Source: Costus lasius (lineage: Eukaryota; Streptophyta; Magnoliopsida; Zingiberales; Costaceae). Taken from it: 64,000 bases of DNA. The stretch is from positions 32,124,850 to 32,188,849 of the forward strand of contig CM050452.1 of NCBI GenBank assembly GCA_027563935.2, in the 5' to 3' direction. This document shows, piece by piece, positions 1 through 10,085 of this stretch (position 1 is its first letter; each line of letters opens with the position of its first letter). The notes under the pieces were generated by a model that was given only the letters and a program-made list of their open reading frames with translations, had not been told where the DNA came from and made no database searches. The position numbers and the translations under genes were made by a program.

Positions 1-1457
1 ATCTACTGAAGTTATCAGTAAATGTAATGAAATAGTTGTACCCTCCTCTGGCTTGTTTATTGAATGACCCACACACATCAGTATGTATGAGATCCAATAA
101 ACCTCCTGCCCTTTCACCAACCTTGGTGAAGGATGCCTCTGTCATTTTCCCTAAGAAACAAGGCTCACAACTATCAAATTCCTCCAAGGAACTTGAATCT
201 AACAACCCATTTGCATGGAGTTATTGGATGCGATTCTTGTTTATATGGGCTAATCGATAATGCCACAGGAAAGCACCAACTGAACCACTCAGTTTGGTCC
301 TTTTATTATTTATGTTACAAATAGATCTATCCATGTCTAGGACATATAAACCTTTGCTTAAAGTACCCTTCCCAAAGAACACATTTGCAAATGAAAAAGA
401 ACAGAAGTTCTTATTTATTTCAAACTTAAATCCCTTCTTTGCTAAGCAAGGAATGGATACAATGTTCTTAGTAAGTGAAGGTACATAATAGAAATTATCT
501 AGCTCTAACTGAAGTCCAGAAGGCAGGGAGAGAGTCAAAATTCCTACAGCAACCTGTGCCTCGTTTCCAACTCATAGGTCAATCTCCTCAGGCCGCACCG
601 ATCTACTTTTCTTGAGCCCCTGCATATTTGTACAAATATGAGCTCCACATGCGGTATCCAATACCCATGCCATAGAAGTAGAAAGGTTGACTTCTATAAC
701 ATAACTACATGAGCTAGAAGCTAAGACCAAGTCTTTCTTCTCCTCATTCTGAAGTTGCTTGCAGTCCCTCCTCCAGTGACCCTGCTCACCATAGTGGAAG
801 CACCTCTGGTCCTTTGACTTCTTTGCCTTTTTCTTCAGTGCCTTGGTAGGACCCTTGGAACTGCCCTTAGCATGTGCCTTACCCTTCTTCTTCATCTTCT
901 TGGCTGCAGGGACCAAAAGATCAGAATTTGGTTTGGTCTTTCCCATTTCATGCTCGGTTGTTTGTAGCATATTCAACTATTCCTCCCGTGTGCTATCAAT
1001 CTGGTTCATATTGAAATTTATAATAAATGGATTGAAGCTAGGGGGCAGGGACTACAGAATAAGATCCACAACCAGCTCGTTATCTATAGTGTGTCCCAGT
1101 CTTTTGAGATGATCCACGTTCCCAATTATCTTGAGAACATGGGGTCTCACTAGTGCACCTTCAGATAACTTGCACCGAAAGACTGCTTTGGCAGTGTAAT
1201 ATCTCTCAGTTCTAGCCTGAGCCTCGAACATCTGTTTTGAATGAGTAATCATCTGAAAAGCGTTCTGCTCCTCATATTGCACCTGAAATTCAGGTGCCAT
1301 AGTGGCTAGCATGAGACATGATACCTCCAAAGAGTCAACCTGATGCTTTCTAAAAGCATCCCTGTCTGTCGTTCGGGCATTAGGCGTAGGAGCCACAGGA
1401 AGAGGCTGCTCAAGGACATACAACTTCTTCTCGAGCTTGAGGGCTATCCTCAAGTTC
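1..1457 (-). pseudogene. E0: decayed copia gag-protease-pre-integrase segment
   Basis: This is the 5' half of a Ty1/copia gag-pol frame read leftwards, broken at its right end by E1. From right to left it shows a gag core (about 1453-1050), a CCHC knuckle (about 790-750), the protease motif DTACGAH (about 690-640), the GAG-pre-integrase region (about 540-200) and the start of the integrase core (about 200-1). In the knuckle the second cysteine is a tyrosine (CFHY instead of CFHC). In-frame stops interrupt gag near 1052, the gag/knuckle junction near 977 and the protease near 571. Several of them match CAG-to-TAG or CGA-to-TGA changes when compared with E8. The closest relative in the window is E8, then E2. 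It is a non-functional remnant; the rest of pol and the 3' LTR lie left of the window. Confidence 0.9.
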
Positions 1458-1462
1458 CGATG
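1458..1462. repeat. Target site duplication of E1 (left copy)
   Basis: CGATG occurs here directly before the E1 5' LTR and again at 28474-28478 directly after the E1 3' LTR. Removing E1 and one copy restores a continuous E0 gag sequence that matches E8 around 63636. Confidence 0.95.
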
Positions 1463-2218
1463 TGTTAGTGTTTATGCCCTGCAGACCAATGTTTGGACAT
1501 GGTCGGGCATTGTTTGAATGTACTTTGATGGAATTGTTATTCTTTATAAAGGCATGGTCGTTATTATGCAGACTTCTCTACCCGCGTTGATGTATTGAGT
1601 TGCATGTATAATGTCCCAGGAGTTTGGATTGGATCCATTCTCATAAGAAATCCCCAGACAAGGTACCTTAGCAGATATGGGATAGCTTTGGTATATGTGA
1701 GACTGGTGTATGGGCTGGTTAAGTGCGGGGCACAGTAACGCAGACATACAGGTGCATTGGATGCACTGGAGTGATCCACCGTGAGGATTGACTTGTCTAG
1801 TCAACAAGTCAATCTCACACGCAAGAGGTTTGCATTGATCCTTAGACTTGAGGTATTCATATCTAGATTTGATGATGGGTATGCTTTGATACAGTCTTAC
1901 GTCTCTCCGTAATTGGGAGACCAAAACGACTGTGATTGGGCATGTCATAAGTCACGTAGAGACATGGGTGACCAATAGTAGGATTTGCCCCTTCCTTATT
2001 GGAAGCATGATATCTACTCGGGGCGCCCCACCTTATTGGTGCATGACAGGAATGTGTGGCCACACTTATTGAGTCATGACCAATGCATTGGATTGATAAA
2101 CTTGAGACTAATCCAATGGCAGGATATCAGCTTAGGCAATGGGATCTATAATGCAATGGGAATCCTCGTTGCTTGTTAGGAGTTGTTGCCATAATGACTT
2201 AAGTCCTATGATATGGGT

Positions 2219-2298
2219 AGTAGTGATGTGTTGCTAGATACCCCTCACTACTTATGATGTTTACATCATTGCCATCGTCATATGGATCCTACGGGGTC
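2219..2298 (+). promoter_or_regulatory. E1 U3 cluster of three hairpins
   Basis: Hairpin 1 pairs AGTAGTGA (2219-2226) with TCACTACT (2245-2252) around an 18-nt loop. Hairpin 2 pairs ATGATGT (2254-2260) with ACATCAT (2263-2269). Hairpin 3 pairs GATCC (2285-2289) with GGGTC (2294-2298), including one G-T pair. The same order of hairpins, with other stem sequences, is present in the LTRs of E2 and of family C. Confidence 0.6.
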
Positions 2299-2712
2299 AC
2301 ACACAATAGACTCTTGACGTTACTTTAATCAGAAGCCTTAGGATCAAGTTATTGGATAACTTGGATCCATTTGGAAGATTTCGTCAGCGCCAATGGGCCT
2401 GATGAGTTGGAAGAAAGTTATTGGAGCCAAACTTCATTTTTGGCAGGTTGACTCAAAATTGACTTAGATTGATCACATTTGGATTAGGGTTGCATTGGAT
2501 TGGATCCAATGGCTTAATCAACCTATGCCATGAAGTTTGGGCTAGCTCATTATCCAATGAGGCCCAATAATTAGTTGTCATGAAGAGAGAATTGGCTAAA
2601 AGGGTATAATGGGGAGAAGTCTACACCCATTAGCGCCTAGGGGCATAATGGGGTGAAGTGGGCGGTTTTGCTTCATTAAGGAAGTAAAAGGCGCCTTGCC
2701 CTTTCTCCCTTG

Positions 2713-3060
2713 ATGGAAACCTTGCCTCTAAGGCAAGTCTTGGGGCTAATATGGCTTGAGAACTTTTATGGGAAGTTCCTAGGCGCATATGGATGTTGGG
2801 AAGAGGTATATGGTAAAGTCTTGGAGACTTACCTTACCTCAAACCCTAATTTCTCCCAAGACACCACCCTAGCCGAATTCCTCTTGCTTGTTGCGCCTAG
2901 CCCTTCTCCTTGGATGGAAAGAATGCCTCTAAGGCATGTCTTGGGCTGATATGGCTATTGGGCAAATAAGGATAGGTTGAATGATGTTTATGGCAAAGTC
3001 TTGGAGACTTTCCTTACCACAAACCCCTATCATCCTAGCCGCCCACTTGGCATGATCTTG
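2713..3060 (+). repeat. Imperfect tandem duplication in the E1 LTR
   Basis: Copy A (about 2713-2913) and copy B (about 2914-3060) both run from ATGGAAA through a GCCTCTAAGGC hairpin to AAAGTCTTGGAGACTT and then diverge. The E2 LTR has a single copy (about 7745-7870), so the duplication arose in the E1 lineage. The same two-copy arrangement is seen in the 3' LTR at about 27760-28107. Confidence 0.7.
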
Positions 3061-3085
3061 GCGCTCCCTAAACCACCTCTTGGCT

Positions 3086-3092
3086 TATAAAA
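3086..3092 (+). promoter_or_regulatory. E1 LTR TATA box
   Basis: TATAAAA is followed by GGGACCCTAGC. It lies 334 bp before the LTR end, a usual place for the U3/R border in long plant copia LTRs. The E2 LTR has TATATAT at the matching position before the same GACCCTAGC. Confidence 0.7.
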
Positions 3093-3427
3093 GGGACCCT
3101 AGCTGCCCCCTCTTAAGGGTTCGAATGCTTGGAGACGTGAACACGCATAGAAGGGGAGAGCAAGGGCAAAGGGCGACAACATCAAGGTGGCGCAACCCTT
3201 CTTCCTACTAGTGGCCGCAAGTCTTCTCTTTCCTCTGCTCTTGGCGTGACTTGGAGAAGGACTTGGTGGCGCCACTTCCTCTTACTCTTCCTAAGGGCCG
3301 AAACTCTTCTTCTCCCTCTTCTCTCTCGCATGGATCCTTGGGACCGGAATATGTTTCGGGTGTAATGATTCTTCCGCTGCATCCTGGGACTGCAAAATTT
3401 TAAATTACACCCGGTATTCCCTAACAG

Positions 3428-3439
3428 TGGTATCAGAGC
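3428..3439 (+). other. E1 primer binding site (initiator-Met tRNA)
   Basis: TGGTATCAGAGC starts two bases after the LTR and is the complement of the 3' end of plant initiator-Met tRNA, the usual minus-strand primer for copia elements. Confidence 0.95.
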
Positions 3440-3593
3440 TACTTGCGAGAAACACAAGGTGTACATTTGCTTGTGTGAAAAAAATTTTTAGAAAATTTTT
3501 CTTCTATCCATGCGCGTTTCACATAGAAAGCGTCTTTCATCCAAACTTCTTTTATCATTTTTTATGGCCAAAATTTGGATTGTGTTTATGATG

Positions 3594-3716
3594 GATTTAA
3601 GGCCAAAGGCGCACGTAATTTTGTCAAGTAGGACGGGCATTGTGTCTTCGGACTGGCCAGGTCTCTTGATCTGACAAAATTGCCAGCCGATAGGTTCCAT
3701 GAAATCATCATGAAAC
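3594..3716 (+). other. Primer-proximal stem-loop block shared with E2
   Basis: AATTTTGTCA (3617-3626) is the exact reverse complement of TGACAAAATT (3672-3681). Between them GTC-TTCG-GAC (3644-3653) makes a UUCG-type tetraloop hairpin. The whole block is almost identical to E2 8640-8757, while the leader sequence on either side is not. A role in packaging or dimerisation of the RNA is possible but only inferred. Confidence 0.7.
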
Positions 3717-4438
3717 TTGATCCCAATTTAGCATAAATTTGATTGATAGAGTGCTTTGGATGGAGTTGGCGCATAAGGGGATAAAATTTGATTATTCTGA
3801 TTTTTCAAATTTTATATATGTGCCACTTGTCTCTTCCATGGGTTGATATGGTCATAGCGAGTGCCCTCCTATTTTGTGATGTGGAAGCATGTTTCCACCT
3901 ATGATGATTGCTTATAAAATCTTTTTACCACCTGCGTGTGGTTTTCCCCCTTCTTGATGTAAAATTTTCATCTTTCCTTAGAATAGATGTAGAATTGTTT
4001 ACATAAGATAGGTTAAGGTTCATCAAAGACAACAAGGTGTCTTCTTCAACCAATTTCAGAGTGACGCCAGCTTTGGAAGCGTGGTGATGGATTTGCGGTT
4101 GGAGGAAGGGATGCTTGCTTTCGGCTTCTGGCATGGGCTGATCTACTAAAGGGACTCGCAACCCTTGGATGCATGATAACATGTCACATGGCTCGTGACA
4201 AGTTATATGTATGAAAAGGGCTATGACCATATCGACCAAACTAGCATGCCTGTGATGGTTTATTATTTTGTCCATAGGATGCTTGTAATGTTTTTCCTTT
4301 GCTGCCATAACCATAGGAAAACTTCATGCTAGAAAAGAATAAAATAAACATGCAAAAGCTCTCATTGAAATATCAAGTCAATAGCCTTTTAACGCGTAGC
4401 CCTCATCAAACTATCGATCGGTGGTGTTGTGAACTATT

Positions 4439-4778
4439 TCCCATCCTCATGGGACACACCCACTTATCTTTAGGAGATGTGTGGTGCAAATGGTTTCCCC
4501 AGTCCGTTTTAATCGGGCGTGCCTTCATAAGGAAACTCGTTGACCCTGGGCATAACGGTTAGGATCTGACTTGACTAGTTTTTCATATGTCACTGACATG
4601 ATGAATCACTAGAGGCAGCTGTTGAGAGGATAGGGTTCTGTGCTGTATCCAGCCCTCGCTGGATACAGGGCGCCTAGTCTATCTTAACTAAGAGGAATTG
4701 TGCACGGCACAATTGGCTGACATGCCTACCTGAAGAAGCATGAGATCACTCTGTGCATCCCAACTCACCCTCGTGAGT
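4439..4778 (+). other. E1 leader: three hairpins with CCTC loops
   Basis: Hairpin I: TCCCAT-CCTC-ATGGGA (4439-4454). Hairpin II: CTGTATCCAGC paired with GCTGGATACAG around CCTC (4643-4668), a perfect 11-bp stem. Hairpin III: ACTCAC-CCTC-GTGAGT (4763-4778). E2 has the same three at 9570-9585, 9771-9803 and 9893-9908 with compensating stem changes, and family C has three at matching positions with other loops. Confidence 0.75.
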
Positions 4779-4940
4779 CGCGGAGACCTCATGTGAAATT
4801 AGGATCCTACTCACCTCTTTCCATGTTGAGTTTGAGAGTTCTCAACTTGTTTTGGAAGTAGTGGGAGCATAGCATTTAAATTTAAAGTCCTTCTTAAATG
4901 CTTTATCATAGTACTTATTTTACTTATTTGCTTATTGTAG

Positions 4941-6498
4941 ATGGCATCTCCTGATCTAAGATTGAAACTCTATAAAAACAAATTGGATGGGACAAATTGG
5001 ACAAAGTGGTTCAAGATTTTGTCCAAGATACTCGAACACGAAAATAAGGTGCATCTTCTTGAAAGACCTCCATCCCAGCCCAGTGTGCATTTCACTACTG
5101 AGTGGGAGTGGAATGTCTATCTTGAACATTGTGAAGATAACGAACAGTACACTGCTCTTGTCTCAGAGTGCATGACCCCAGAGGTCAAAGTTGAGTGTGA
5201 TGAGATGGGGATTTGTGATCTTATCATACATCTCAAAGGTCTCTTCACACCATGCTCTATAGACAATGATCAGGAGAGTTTTGTTGGATCTTCAGAGTAT
5301 ATGCCTAAATCTGAGAATGACCATGGTTCTGTATCTTCGAAGCTAATACTTCGGAAGACTGGGAATGCATGGGTATTTCGAAGAGGATTAATGGCCAAGA
5401 AGAGCATGGGAAAGAAGAAGGGATGTAATCCATCCGCTTCAGGTATTGTGTTACCATGGTCTTTATGTCTACTTCTTATTCATGGGTACTGGGTACCGCA
5501 TGTGAGGCTCACATATATTTTACATGTGCAGGAACTCAGAAGAAGTAAGACGATTAGGTTTGGTGGAATCGACTCTCGGGTCAGGGACGGAGCATTGGAT
5601 GCTGCTGTTGATATCATCTCACTGCCTTGAAGACTTTATCTAGAACTTTGCTATTATGTATCAGCTTATGTATTAGAACATCATTCCTTTTGGAAAGGAT
5701 TTCAGTTTGAAATAATATATGATATTTTCTTTAAATCTGAGATGTTCTATTGAAGTGATATAGTTGATAATAGTTTGTGGTTCTATATGTAACACAAGAT
5801 CAGATCCAATGATTCAATAAACACCCTCTTATAGCATTGTCTCTTGAACCATAGAACAATGGTCACATCCAAAGGTCCATGGACTATTGGGATCATTATC
5901 CTTTCAGGATTATGATACATGTGAGCCTAGTTCAAAGGAACAATGTGACAGATGCTGCCTTCACCATAAAGGGTGAAAGGATTATTGGCTTGTTGGATCT
6001 ATTACACAGCAATGTATGTGGACCCATGTAAACAAGAACTAAGAGGTGTAATATGCTTCATCAGGTGTGGGTATGCCTTATCCAACCTAAGAACTTTGGA
6101 GAAATCCAAGAAGTTCACAAATGAAGTATTGAGTCAAATTGGAGGATCTATTAAAGCACTTTGATTGGATCAAAGTGATTAGTGGAGAATTTGATGACTG
6201 TTCTAAGAAGTGTGGAGTTATCTCACAGCTTACTTAGTACACCACTGTGTGGTGAATTTCAAAGAAAGAAAAAGGAAAACATTGGATGTGGTTCCATCTT
6301 TGAATAGTCATGCAAATATACTACTATGATGCCATGCAAACAGATGTACTGCCACTCCATAAGAAAATGTCTAAGTTAGCTTTTGAGTTGCGAACTGCAA
6401 ATATCCCATTTCTTCAATGGAATTGGGAATGTAATGTGCAGTGATTCAAAAGTATGTGTTTGTGGTGCACTGTAGAGTGCTAATTCTATCCCAAAGAG
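4941..6498 (+). pseudogene. E1: decayed gag-protease-integrase remnant
   Basis: The open frame 4941-5630 (229 codons) begins like a copia gag (residues 1-90: an N-terminal region with a DGTNW motif and a LLERP stretch, compare the KLVGTN and VLEQP stretches of E8). The knuckle region has been deleted. The frame then runs out of register through the protease, whose motif in another frame reads VLGTACEAH, with the catalytic Asp changed to Gly. From 5630 to 6498 only scraps of pre-integrase and integrase survive; 5973-6164 resembles the integrase start. E2 interrupts the sequence at 6498 within the region after integrase. It cannot encode a working polyprotein. The chosen ATG directly follows an acceptor-like TTGTAG, as in the other families. 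Confidence 0.85.
6494..6498. repeat. Target site duplication of E2 (left copy)
   Basis: AAGAG lies directly before the E2 5' LTR and again at 24785-24789 after the E2 3' LTR. Joining the flanks restores CCCAAAGAGAACAA, which matches intact family C pol near 49755. Confidence 0.95.
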
Positions 6499-7243
6499 TG
6501 TTGGTGTATATGCCCTAGGACCTAGTTTTGGTCCATTATTGTACTACTTGACTCTGATATTCATATATCTTTCTGGCATTGTCGTTATCATTGTTTGTCT
6601 ACACTTGTGATTGTGTACTTACATGATAATGTCCCTGGAGATAGATTGGATCTGTGCTCAAATGATTGTCCTCATTCGATGTACCTGAGTGGATATGGGA
6701 CAGCTCTGGTACTTGTGAGACTGGTATGTGGGCTGGTTAGGCACGTGGTGCTAACGCAGACACATGGGTATATCATTGGAGGATATACTGGACTGACCCG
6801 CTGTGAGGCTATGACTTGGTGTCATGAGTTATCCTCACAAGTGACAGGAGATGCATTGATCCCTTGACTTGAGGTCATTGACCATTCTATATGGTTGGGG
6901 ACTTGCTTTGATACAACCTAACACCTCGCCGTAGTTGGGAGGTAATAACGGTTGTCATTGAGCATGTCACGACCCATATGAGAAGGTCAATGGACAGACA
7001 CAGGACTTGCCCCTTCCTAAGGGAAGTATGATATCCATGAGCTCCTCTATGGTTCTATGACTGAAAGTGTATAGCCATACCCAGGTGAGAACCTAATTTA
7101 GTCATAATCATGTGATTGGGTGAAAACAAGTGGTGACACACTTGTCCAATCGGATATCAGTTCGGCAAAGAGACTGTAATGCATCTGTACCTTGTTGGAA
7201 TGATGGGGATGTCGATGTCGATATCCATTCCGATGACTTGGGT

Positions 7244-7327
7244 AGCAGCGATGCACTGCTAGGTGCCACTCACTGCTTGTGGTGACATTTGGTCAGCACT
7301 GCCAACGTCAGAGGGACCTACAGGGTC
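7244..7327 (+). promoter_or_regulatory. E2 U3 cluster of three hairpins
   Basis: AGCAGCGA (7244-7251) pairs with TCACTGCT (7270-7277) with one mismatch around an 18-nt loop. TGGTGAC (7280-7286) pairs with GTCAGCA (7292-7298) with one mismatch. GACC (7315-7318) pairs with GGTC (7324-7327). Order and spacing match E1 and family C. Confidence 0.55.
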
Positions 7328-7915
7328 GCACACCTTGATACTCGAGTTCTCGTATTGATCGGGAAGCCTTATGATCGAGTTATTAGATAACTCATATCTA
7401 ATTAGGAGATTTCATCAGTGCCAATGGGCTTGATGAGATGGAAGAATGTTATTGGAGCCAAACTTCATTTTTGGTAGGTTGACCCGTATTTGACCATGGT
7501 TGGTCACATTTGGATTAGGGTTGCATTGGATTGGATCCGAATGCTTAATCAACCCATGTGATGAAGTTTGGGCTAGCTCATTATCCAATGAGGCCCAATA
7601 ACAAGTTCTCATGAAGAGATGAGAGGCTAAAAGGGTATAATGGGGAGAAACATGAACTATTAAGTGCCTAGGGGCATAATGGGGTCATATTGGCGCCTTT
7701 GCTTCATTATGGAAGTAAAGGGCGCCTCCCCTCTCTTCCTTGGATGGAATGCATGCCTCTATGGCATGTCTTGGGCTGATATGATACTTGGGCAATTATG
7801 GATAGGTTGAATGGAGTTTATGGTAAAGTCTTGGAGACTTTCCTTGTCTCAAACCTCCTCATCCTAGCCCTACACTTGTCATGATCCTAGCCCTTACCCT
7901 AACCGCCTCTTGCCC

Positions 7916-7922
7916 TATATAT
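7916..7922 (+). promoter_or_regulatory. E2 LTR TATA box
   Basis: TATATAT is followed by GTGACCCTAGCCGCCCCC, aligned with the TATAAAA of the E1 LTR. Confidence 0.7.
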
Positions 7923-8296
7923 GTGACCCTAGCCGCCCCCTCTTAAAAGTGTTCTTCCTTGGAGGCGTGAACACATCAAGAGGGTGAGAGTAAGGGGCAT
8001 TGGCGCAACCATCTTCTTCCATCAAACCCTAGCCGCAAGCTTCTTCCTTTCTTCCTCCTTTGGAGCAAGAGAAGTAAAGGCTTGGTGGCATTCTCCCTTC
8101 TCCTCTCTTCTTCATCAATTGGCGCTTCTACCTTGGAGGTGGCGCAAGCATTCAAGAAGAGAACTAAGGCTTGGATCTTCTTCCTGAGGCTAGCACCGGG
8201 CGTGGAAGAAGAGGACTCGAGGCATCCGTGTGTGTGAAACTGCAGAGGGCGCACGCTTGGGCGCCTATCACGACATCGACCTCATCTTGCTCTAAG

Positions 8297-10081
8297 GTAT
8301 TTCCTAACTCATCGTGTCGACTCTCTTGCTTGCGATCTTCACTGGGCTTTTGGGACCGGCCTGTTTCGGAGATATTGCTTCCGCTGTGCAATGTATGTTG
8401 TAATCTCTATTTCTGAAAATTGTAAAATATCCCCGGGGTTTCCCAACAGTGGTATCAGAGCGACTTGCAAGACTCGAACGATGTTTTATGCTCTTCTTTC
8501 ATGCTCACATGCCATATCTCTATTTTCGTAAATAGCATGAATTATGGCAAATGATTTTTCTAAAAGTAGAAAAATTATGGTTTCTTGTTTCTATCATCCT
8601 CTCAATCTCTTTTGGATTTTTGGACTATTTTTCTTGTCTGATTTAAAGATCAAAGGCGCACGTAATTTTGTCAAGTAGGACGGGCATTGTGTCTTCGGAC
8701 TGGCCAAGTCTCTTGATCTGACAAAATTGCCAGCCGAAAGGATCTCTGAAATCATCATGAAAAATAAATCGCAATTAACCAAAAGATTTGTGAGAAGAAG
8801 ATGAGAAAAAGAGACTAGTTTTATGAAAAAGTAAAATTTCAGATTTTATGTTTTTCATGAGCATGTAGAATTGCATGAGTAAATACCTTGATTGTGCATA
8901 ATGTTGTGATCATGAGTCAAGCCCCTTTTGCATGCCTGTGATGTATCCTTATGCGGCCTGCGTGCCATCTTTTTCATTATCTTTGTAAAAATTAAGAGGA
9001 CGATTAAGGGCTAGGCGCATCCTTCTTGGACCTTGATGCTCGCATCTTGCTTGATAACGCAAGCATACAAGGTGGCGCATGCAAGTTGGTGCTTGGTTGC
9101 TTGGTGGCGCAAGAAAGCTTGGCCAAACCTCTTTTGGTTTGAGAGCTAGTCATCTTGGCCCCTTGCATGGTGGCGCACCTTCCTTGGAGGAAGACCATGG
9201 CATTGGCCGAACCTATGGGGAACTTTTAAAGTGTACCTCTAGGGTTTGAGAGCTAAACCATGAGAGAAGGACCTTGGAGCCAACCTTGAAGTTCAAGCTA
9301 GAGGTCGGCTAGGCTAGGTCTAGTTTTTGGGGCTTGAGTTCTAGGACAAGAGTTGAACCTCTTTCATGGCATGGGTTGGTTCAATGTCTTGAATAGGATA
9401 TGATCACATCATTCTTTACTGCTTTTATTATTATCTGCAGAAGCATGCCTGTAATGATAGACATAAGATAAAACTGAGATGATGAGACCTTAAATTAAAA
9501 TATCAAGTCTAGTAGCCTTCTAACGCGTAGCCCTCACTAAGCTATCAATCAGTGGAGTTGTGAATTGTTTCCCACCCTCGTGGGACACACCCACTTATCT
9601 TTAGAAAGTACGTGGTGGCAATGGTTTCCCCAGTCCAGTTTTAACCTGGGCATGCCTTCGCAAGGAAACTCGTTGGCCCTGGGCATAACGGTTAGGAATG
9701 GACTTGACTAAAAGTTCACATGTGCTGGGCACATGGTGAAAGTCTAGAGGCATCATTGAGAGGTAAGGGTTTCATGTTGTATCCAGCCCTCGCTGGACAT
9801 GAAATGCCCAGACTGTCTCAACATGGGGAGTTGCTTGGAGCAATCGGCCGGCGCGCCCACCTTAGGAAACATGGGTCACTTTGTGCATCTCATCCCACCC
9901 TCGTGGGACGCGAGGCCCTATGTGGAATGAGGATCTCATCTCACTAGGAAATCTTGGATTTCTCGATTGACTTTGTGGGTTGTCAATTCGATTAAAAATA
10001 GTGGGAGCCATGGTCATTTAAAACAAGTCAAGTTTAAATGACTCGAAGTAGTACTAATCTGATGTTTCTTGGTTGTTGTAG
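8297..10081 (+). other. E2 predicted leader intron
   Basis: A donor AAG-GTATTT ends an apparently ATG-free U5 stretch. An acceptor TTGTTGTAG ends at 10081, with branch-point-like TACTAAT at 10052-10058, and the gag ATG follows four bases later. The primer site and all leader hairpins would be inside the intron. E8 keeps a donor at 39850-39849 and the same acceptor and TACTAAT before its gag. Splicing is inferred from sequence only. Confidence 0.5.
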
Positions 10082-10085
10082 AACA
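8449..10085 (+). other. E2 untranslated leader
   Basis: This 1.6-kb leader has many ATGs but no conserved reading frame. It contains the stem-loop block shared with E1 (8640-8757: arms 8664-8673 and 8719-8728, TTCG hairpin 8691-8700) and three hairpins: TCCCAC-CCTC-GTGGGA at 9570-9585, a bulged TTCATG/TCCAGC-CCTC-GCTGGA/CATGAA at 9771-9803, and TCCCAC-CCTC-GTGGGA at 9893-9908. Confidence 0.75.
8450..8461 (+). other. E2 primer binding site (initiator-Met tRNA)
   Basis: TGGTATCAGAGC starts two bases after the 5' LTR and is the complement of the initiator-Met tRNA 3' end. Confidence 0.95.

Larger units (their letters stand above)
1463..3426 (+). repeat. E1 5' LTR
   Basis: 1964-bp LTR beginning TGTTAGTG and ending CCCTAACA. 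It holds a three-hairpin U3 cluster (2219-2298), an imperfect tandem duplication (2713-3060), a TATA box (3086-3092) and a U5 inverted repeat (3357-3366 with 3404-3413). Short open frames inside it, such as 2710-2949, are not conserved as proteins and I treat them as non-coding. Confidence 0.95.
3427..4940 (+). other. E1 untranslated leader
   Basis: This 1.5-kb non-coding leader lies between LTR and gag and has no plausible gene. It holds the primer site, a stem-loop block shared with E2 (3594-3716), three hairpins with CCTC loops (4439-4454, 4643-4668, 4763-4778) and a splice-acceptor-like TTATTGTAG directly before the gag ATG. A possible branch site TACTTAT lies upstream of the acceptor. 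I find no clear donor in the E1 U5. Confidence 0.75.
6499..8448 (+). repeat. E2 5' LTR
   Basis: 1950-bp LTR, TGTTGGTG to CCCAACA. It carries the U3 hairpins (7244-7327), a TATA box (7916-7922), an apparently ATG-free stretch from the expected start of transcription to about 8296, a splice-donor-like AAG-GTATTT at 8294-8302 and a U5 inverted repeat. One U5 stem base is changed here (CGGAGATATT) compared with the 3' LTR (CGGGGATATT). Confidence 0.95.

Noticed and set aside
3428..3439. tRNA gene at the primer sites
   Set aside because: Only the tRNA 3' end complement is present; no cloverleaf sequence follows.
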